Of a stretch of DNA of 11,235 nucleotides, positions 6,652 to 11,235 are shown piece by piece (within the stretch, counting starts at the first letter, position 1; every line of letters begins with the position of its first letter). The stretch is from NCBI GenBank assembly GCA_910587495.1, contig CAJUMT010000110.1, forward strand, positions 1 through 11,235. Reading direction: 5' to 3'. Both the position numbers and the translations under genes were made by a program. The notes beneath the pieces are model-generated. The model ran no database searches. It was not told where the DNA came from and was given only the letters and a program-made list of their open reading frames with translations. This DNA is from an uncultured Lachnospiraceae bacterium (GTDB lineage Bacteria; Bacillota_A; Clostridia; Lachnospirales; Lachnospiraceae).

Positions 6652-9600
6652 TCACTTAAATCTGCGCGATTTCTTTTTTACCTGCAGCAGCATACCCATA
6701 AGTGATGTTAGCATAAGCATAAACCATGGAAGTATCTGTGTGTCATCCCCTGTCTGGGGCGAAGCCTGCTGCCTGGGGTCGTTTGTCTGCGGATTATCCG
6801 TTGCTGCTGTTGACCTGTTTTCCGGCGTAGATGGCCCGGATGTGTTTGTATTGTCCGGATTTCCTGACGATTTGGAAGGAGAATCGTTTTTCTTGTTCGG
6901 CGTCGTCTTTTTGGGCGTATGCCGGTTTGTAATCTGGTATCCGTTTACCACTGCTTTATATCCGGACGGAATATTTATTTCGTCTAAAGTGTAGACATAC
7001 GGATTGTGATTCTCATCTTCGGCCTCAATATCCAGATATGTATGGCTCCAGTCATTATTTTCATTCAGGGTTATCGTATCCCATGCCATATGATTCCGAA
7101 GCACTTTAACGTCGATGGATTTTGGCCGCAGGCCGTCTTTGTCGTTGGCATCGTCCCAGATTTTCTCCACCGTAAAACTGGTTCGCTTGATATCCGGTTC
7201 CGTATTCGGCACATGGCGGTTTGTAATGACATATCCGTTTACTGCGGATGTATAGCCGTCGGGTATATGCAGCTCCTTTACAGAATATGTGTAAGATGTT
7301 CCGCTGCTGTCTTTGGCTTCCAGGCCGGTATATTCTTTCCGCCAGCTATTGGCTTCTGATAAAACGATTCGGTCAAATTCCCGATCATTTTGATATACGG
7401 CTGCTTCAATGGACTCTGGCCGCAGGCCGTCCTTGTCATTTTCATCATCCCAGATTTTTTCCACGAGGAACCGCACTTTTTCCGGTTCTTCCCGATGCTC
7501 TGCATAATGATTGGTAATTGTATAACCGTCCACCGTTGGCGTATAATATTTTGGGATGTCCGCTTCTGTTACTGAATATACATAAGGCGTACCGGATGCA
7601 TCTTCTGCATCCACATCCAGATATGTATGGCTCCAGTTATTGTTGGCGCTCAACAATACTGAGTCAAACCAGATGCCGTTTCGGTATACAACGACTTCTA
7701 TCATATCCGGACGGACGCCGTTGGCGTTATCATTGTCATCCCATAGTTTTTGAACTGTAAAGGATGTTTTTTTGAGTTCGCTTTCTACTTTTGGGATATG
7801 TCTGTTTGTGATTTCATATCCGTTTATCACAGGGATATATCCGTCCGCAACGGTTTCTTCTTTCACAGTATATGTGTATGTATGGCCTGCCCCATCTGTT
7901 TTCGGCATATGTTCAAACTTATGGGACCAGTTATTTTCGGAATTTAAAGTCACACGGTCCAGTTCTTGTGTATCCCGGTATAAAATTGCAACAACCGTCT
8001 CCGGGCGCAGGTGGTCTTTATCGTTTGCGTCGTCCCATATTTTCCGTGCCGTAAAATCCGTATATTCTATGGGGATATGTGTATTTGTTACAGTAAATCC
8101 GTTTACTCTTGTCGTATAACCGTCGGGAACCGAAGCTTCTTTTACCGAATATTTATATTCTTTTCCGTTTTCATCAAACCGGTCTACTTTAGGATAAACA
8201 TGCTTCCATTCGTTCGATGCGTTTAATGTGACTGTATCCCATAAGATGTCATTTCTCAGAACCTGGATTTCAATCCCTTCCGGGCGAATACCGTCTCGGT
8301 CGTTTGCGTCGTTCCATATTTTTGAGACAGTAAAATCCCGGTACATGTAGGCGTTTGTAATGACCGTACCCGAAATACTTTTCAGATAATCAGGCACTGC
8401 AATTTCGTCCACATAGTAAACCCAGGGTTGATTTGCATCGTCCAATTTTGGCAGGTCTGTCCAGGTATATTTCCATCCGTCTGTTGCTGTGACAGACTGG
8501 GTATCAATGATTTCATCTACTTCGGTCAGTACATTTTCTACAAACTGTCTGCCCCGATGTTTCAATGTAAGATCCAGGTTCTGGGGCCTTGCGCCGTATT
8601 TGTCCTGAAAATCATCCCAGACCTTGCGGGCTGTGATTGTCTGTACGGGCATACCGATATTGATCGCGCCGTTTCCGCCGATGCCGCCTCCATTGCTGGC
8701 GCATGTGTTGCCGGATATGATAACGCCTGCGATTTCATTGGCAAGTTCTTTATCTCTATCGGACATTGTGGCGGTAAAACGCATGCCTTCCAGATATTTT
8801 TCGTCCTGTTTAATCTCCATTTCCTGCCAGGGGCCGGATGTAGTGTCGCGTCCCAGACCGGTATAATCAATATTTGTATGGCCGATGCCCTGTGTAGCAA
8901 GCGTTCCCTTGCCATCCAGATACAAATCCTGGGCTCTGGCGCTTTCGTTGCTTCCTGTGGATGTATTTCCATACAATGCCATGCCAGTGCCGCTGTGAGC
9001 CTGCACGATCGCTTCGCCGCAGCCGCCGATGCCGCCGCCTCCGCGGGCGGTGTTGTCTGTAATCACAACGCCGTTTATCTGAAGATTCGCGCCATACTCG
9101 CCCTGTACGCCGCTATTTTGGTCCACTTTGTGTTCCACAAAAATGCCGCCGCCGGCGAATTGATGCGTGGCTGTATCCAACGCTTGATTTCCCTGGATCA
9201 GCACTTTATTATCCGGCGTGCCCTGGATGAACCCTTCGTTAAATAAGAAAATACCGCCGCCGATATCGCCTGTATTATTCGTAATGTGCCCGCCTGTAAT
9301 TCTTAAATTATGCCTGGAATAAATGCCGCCGCCCCGGTAAACGCAGGTATTCCCGTCAATCTGCACATTGCCTTCCATTTCCAGGTCATAGGCCCATACG
9401 CCGCCGCCCCAGGCTTGGTAACTGCTGTAATCCACAGCCTTGTTACCGGAGATTTTTACATCTTCGCGTACATACAGGTTTCCTGGGTTATCCATATAGG
9501 TAGTTGCCGCGCCTTGTGGACCGATGCTGCCGGCCATCACGCCGCCGCCCCAGCAGGCCTTATTATCGTGGATGTTTACAGAGCCTTTTAACGTAATATC

Positions 9601-11235
9601 CTGGCCGTGGACCGCGCCGCCCATTTGATGCGCGGTATTGCTGTCAAACTCACCGCCATCTATCTCCGCTTTTCCCAGCACATAGACTGCTCCGCCGAAT
9701 CCGGCGGTATTTTCTGCAAATTTCGGGCTGCCCGTGATCTTAAGGTCTCCTTCTGTATAGACGGCGCCCCCATAAGCGAAGTGGCTGCCGTTACCCGACT
9801 GATTTTTTTCAAAAGTTCCGCCGTTTATTTGTATCCGGCTTTCTGCCTGGTCTTTATTTAAAGCTCTGATGACGGCTCCTTGGTTGGACTGATTATTATA
9901 AAAATGTCCGCCGGAAATATTTATTTCACCCGATATGGCCACAATTGCGCCGCCCGCTGTATTTGCGGTGCCGCAGTCATGCATACTGCCGTTTTTAAAA
10001 TCCAAAGTCGAGTTTTCGATTAAAAAACCGCGGCAGTTTCCGCAGGACACTTCAATGCCGTCCACCGTAAACGTACTGTTTTCCTGCACGTTAACTGTTA
10101 CATAATAATTATTTGGCCCGTTTTTTTGTGACAAAACGCCGCTTCCGCAAAAAGTGACTTGGCTTCCTTTAATAAAAAAGAGCTGGTCTGTGTTTTTTTC
10201 GGATCCTTCTATGGTGCAGCCGTTAAAATCAATCGTTATATCTTTATCAATTGTTACGCTTTCCTGTTTCAAAAAATCGTGGGAAAGAACCAGCCTTTCG
10301 CCTGCAGTTGTTTCATCAATCAGTTTCTGCAGTTCTAAATTCCCTATAATTACATGGTCGTTTTCGGTTTCTGAAATATTTATGATTGCATTTTCGGTCT
10401 TTTCGATCTGTTCTTCATGGTTATTGATAATCTGGCAGGCGCCGCTTAAATTCAGCGTTGAAGTGCCTTCGACATAAATGCCGCCGCCCTTCGGGGACGA
10501 GTTTTCGGATACAACCGCGTTTTCATAAATATGGCATGTTGCGTTGAGCACATGAATGCCGCCGCCTGCCGTGTCGGCGCTGTTATTCGTAATCAGGGCA
10601 CTGCCGTGTATATCTGCCGACGCGCCGGTCTGTATGCGGATGCCGCCGCCAGAACCGCTTGTTTTATTTCCGGATATTTCTCCACCGGACATGTCAAGGT
10701 GGCCGCTTGCGCCATGCACGACGATGCCGGCGCCGTTGGCAGAAGATATATTCCCTGCTATGCGTCCGCCATATAGCTCAAATTTGCCGGCGCAGAACAC
10801 GCCCCTGTTGCAATTTTCGCTGTGGATATCCGTTCCGCGGTTCACAAGCGTTCCGGATGCGGCTACATTGATGACGTTATCCCCGCCGGAAAACGATAAA
10901 CTGCCTGTCCCTGCCAGTTCCAGGCTGCCGGATACAGTGATCATATTTTCGTCCTTAGAGGAAGCCGCCGTGCCGGACAGCTCATAGCCGTTTAAATCCA
11001 GAACCAGCGTCTCTGTTACAGAAAGGCTGCCGGATATGGCTTTGTTTTTCGACAGGGTTATTTTATTGTCGGCCACCTCAATGCCGTCCAGGCCGAGCTT
11101 GTCAATCCATGTCTGTATGTCGGCTGATGAAGCCTGTGCCTCTGCACCGGCTTTGGCCGTTTCAAGTTCCAATGATTTCGTGTCTGGCTTTGGGGCATCG
11201 TTATCCGTATCCGCTGCCGTATCCGGCACTGCATC
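6652..11235 (-). CDS. Sortase-anchored surface protein: beta-helix repeats plus six CnaB domains, 5'-truncated
   Basis: The frame is open to the window edge, so the signal peptide and true start lie outside; residues are counted from the GTG at 11229. Residues 1-37 are an acidic Ala/Asp/Glu linker. About 38-860 form a right-handed beta-helix region with roughly sixteen turns marked by GGGI, GGAV or similar, preceded by an Asn-rich turn, as in Chlamydia Pmp-like repeats. Six CnaB domains follow (865-1439), then a Pro/Thr/Ser/Asn-rich wall-spanning linker (1440-1489), SPQTG (1490-1494), the hydrophobic segment ILPWFMLMLTSLMGMLLQV and the tail KKKSRRFK. The protein should be exported, anchored to peptidoglycan by a sortase, and expose the beta-helix on a rigid CnaB stalk, as adhesins do. 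The beta-helix could also bind or process glycans; I see no clear catalytic site. All 13 cysteines lie in the beta-helix. The gene converges with the plus-strand genes and ends in its own terminator. Confidence 0.93.
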   Translation of the reverse strand, partial: DAVPDTAADTDNDAPKPDTKSLELETAKAGAEAQASSADIQTWIDKLGLDGIEVADNKITLSKNKAISGSLSVTETLVLDLNGYELSGTAASSKDENMITVSGSLELAGTGSLSFSGGDNVINVAASGTLVNRGTDIHSENCNRGVFCAGKFELYGGRIAGNISSANGAGIVVHGASGHLDMSGGEISGNKTSGSGGGIRIQTGASADIHGSALITNNSADTAGGGIHVLNATCHIYENAVVSENSSPKGGGIYVEGTSTLNLSGACQIINNHEEQIEKTENAIINISETENDHVIIGNLELQKLIDETTAGERLVLSHDFLKQESVTIDKDITIDFNGCTIEGSEKNTDQLFFIKGSQVTFCGSGVLSQKNGPNNYYVTVNVQENSTFTVDGIEVSCGNCRGFLIENSTLDFKNGSMHDCGTANTAGGAIVAISGEINISGGHFYNNQSNQGAVIRALNKDQAESRIQINGGTFEKNQSGNGSHFAYGGAVYTEGDLKITGSPKFAENTAGFGGAVYVLGKAEIDGGEFDSNTAHQMGGAVHGQDITLKGSVNIHDNKACWGGGVMAGSIGPQGAATTYMDNPGNLYVREDVKISGNKAVDYSSYQAWGGGVWAYDLEMEGNVQIDGNTCVYRGGGIYSRHNLRITGGHITNNTGDIGGGIFLFNEGFIQGTPDNKVLIQGNQALDTATHQFAGGGIFVEHKVDQNSGVQGEYGANLQINGVVITDNTARGGGGIGGCGEAIVQAHSGTGMALYGNTSTGSNESARAQDLYLDGKGTLATQGIGHTNIDYTGLGRDTTSGPWQEMEIKQDEKYLEGMRFTATMSDRDKELANEIAGVIISGNTCASNGGGIGGNGAINIGMPVQTITARKVWDDFQDKYGARPQNLDLTLKHRGRQFVENVLTEVDEIIDTQSVTATDGWKYTWTDLPKLDDANQPWVYYVDEIAVPDYLKSISGTVITNAYMYRDFTVSKIWNDANDRDGIRPEGIEIQVLRNDILWDTVTLNASNEWKHVYPKVDRFDENGKEYKYSVKEASVPDGYTTRVNGFTVTNTHIPIEYTDFTARKIWDDANDKDHLRPETVVAILYRDTQELDRVTLNSENNWSHKFEHMPKTDGAGHTYTYTVKEETVADGYIPVINGYEITNRHIPKVESELKKTSFTVQKLWDDNDNANGVRPDMIEVVVYRNGIWFDSVLLSANNNWSHTYLDVDAEDASGTPYVYSVTEADIPKYYTPTVDGYTITNHYAEHREEPEKVRFLVEKIWDDENDKDGLRPESIEAAVYQNDREFDRIVLSEANSWRKEYTGLEAKDSSGTSYTYSVKELHIPDGYTSAVNGYVITNRHVPNTEPDIKRTSFTVEKIWDDANDKDGLRPKSIDVKVLRNHMAWDTITLNENNDWSHTYLDIEAEDENHNPYVYTLDEINIPSGYKAVVNGYQITNRHTPKKTTPNKKNDSPSKSSGNPDNTNTSGPSTPENRSTAATDNPQTNDPRQQASPQTGDDTQILPWFMLMLTSLMGMLLQVKKKSRRFK
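6655..6762 (-). other. Cell-wall sorting signal (SPQTG)
   Basis: The last 36 residues of the surface protein form a complete sorting signal: SPQTG (codons 6748-6762), a hydrophobic stretch of about 19 residues, and a tail with six basic residues. The motif has Ser where Leu is usual in LPXTG. SPxTG/PPxTG-type motifs are known for the class B sortase of Clostridioides difficile, so a sortase of that specificity is expected elsewhere in the genome; none is in this window. Confidence 0.88.
6913..8637 (-). repeat. Six tandem CnaB domains in the surface protein
   Basis: In protein order the domains are 8335-8637, 8056-8334, 7762-8055, 7471-7761, 7177-7470 and 6913-7176. Apart from the first (about 101 residues), the starts are 93-98 residues apart and the last domain is about 88 residues long. 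Each begins with K-x-W-[DN]-D (KVWDD, KIWND, KIWDD, KLWDD), followed by RP about ten residues later. Each has an aromatic strand ending in Glu (YYVDE, YSVKE, YTVKE, YSVTE, YSVKE, YTLDE) and ends with an I/V-T-N strand. The Lys, Asn and Glu are the residues that form and catalyse the intramolecular isopeptide bond in CnaB folds, and all six domains keep them. Such bonds give mechanical and protease resistance. Confidence 0.9.
7030..7637 (-). repeat. 23-base perfect direct repeat within CnaB domains 4 and 6
   Basis: Positions 7030-7052 and 7615-7637 are identical (core CCAGATATGTATGGCTCCAG) and encode the same stretch, WSHTYLD, in domains 6 and 4. A second shared stretch, GGCCGCAGGCCGTC, occurs at 7124-7137 and 7418-7431 in domains 6 and 5. 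Third-position identity over these runs suggests recent duplication or gene conversion rather than selection on protein alone. Confidence 0.75.
8650..11118 (-). repeat. Beta-helix (Pmp-like) repeat region of the surface protein
   Basis: About 820 residues consist of short turns with an Asn-rich corner followed by GGGI, GGAV, GAGI or similar. Examples are NTAGFGGAVYV, NTCVYRGGGIYS and NTGDIGGGIFLF. Four turns lie in a first block (about residues 155-262) and about twelve in a second. The second block is interrupted near residues 760-835 by a less repetitive, charged segment (8725-8952) before the last GGGIGG turn. Two similar entry segments, DLNGYELSG at residue 78 and DFNGCTIEG at residue 334, start the two blocks. 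The pattern predicts a parallel beta-helix as in pectate-lyase-like and polymorphic outer-membrane-like proteins; the ligand is unknown. Confidence 0.82.

Noticed and set aside
6913..8637. Regular repeats considered as a CRISPR array or other non-coding repeat
   Set aside because: The units are about 280-300 bases long, diverged, in frame, and encode CnaB domains; there are no short identical repeats with unique spacers.
8428..9246. Long plus-strand open frame opposite the beta-helix region, and many shorter ones over 6578-10987
   Set aside because: They lie antisense to a gene with strong domain evidence. They have no ribosome sites or recognisable domains, and arise from the Gly/Asn-rich repeat codons read on the other strand.

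Overview
The window looks like chromosomal DNA of a Gram-positive anaerobe of the Clostridia, most likely a Lachnospiraceae-type gut bacterium. This rests on AGGAGG-type ribosome binding sites, tightly packed genes, gene families that I know mainly from that group (an AAA-ATPase-like/PD-(D/E)XK protein, a ProX-like deacylase, a short MGMT-like protein), and a large cell-wall protein with CnaB repeats and a C-terminal SPQTG sorting signal. The assignment is inference from gene content; there is no rRNA or other marker here.

Left part, 1-6395, plus strand: seven genes run in one direction with gaps of about 25-55 bases or overlaps, and no terminator is visible between them. They are (1) the 3' part of a UvrD/Rep-type helicase carrying two zinc ribbons and an RQC-like winged helix; (2) a helix-turn-helix protein with a region resembling the N-terminal domain of HipA-like proteins; (3) a HipA/CtkA-like kinase-fold protein overlapping gene 2 by 17 bases; (4) an AAA-ATPase-like protein with a C-terminal PD-(D/E)XK nuclease-type domain; (5) a 102-residue MGMT-family protein; (6) a ProX-like prolyl-tRNA-editing deacylase; (7) a 112-residue protein of the family usually named 'ADP-ribosylation/crystallin J1'. 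A 49-codon open frame (6448-6597) follows and may be a small gene. Genes 2 and 3 look like a two-gene HipA-like toxin-antitoxin or signalling module, and gene 4 belongs to a family common in mobile and defence-like regions. Genes 5-7 are small accessory or housekeeping functions.

Right part, 6652-11235, minus strand: one gene fills the rest of the window and runs out of it at its 5' end. It encodes at least 1,527 residues of a sortase-anchored surface protein. The order is an acidic N-terminal linker, a long right-handed beta-helix region with Pmp-like GGGI/GGAV repeats, six CnaB domains, a Pro/Thr/Ser/Asn-rich wall-spanning linker, SPQTG, a hydrophobic segment and a basic tail. It converges with the plus-strand genes on a strong hairpin at 6598-6638 that probably terminates transcription from both sides.

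The observations most worth following are the split HipA-like pair with an Asn in place of the usual metal-binding Asp of the kinase, and the modular, internally repeated surface protein. I found no CRISPR array, tRNA, rRNA, insertion sequence or phage integrase.
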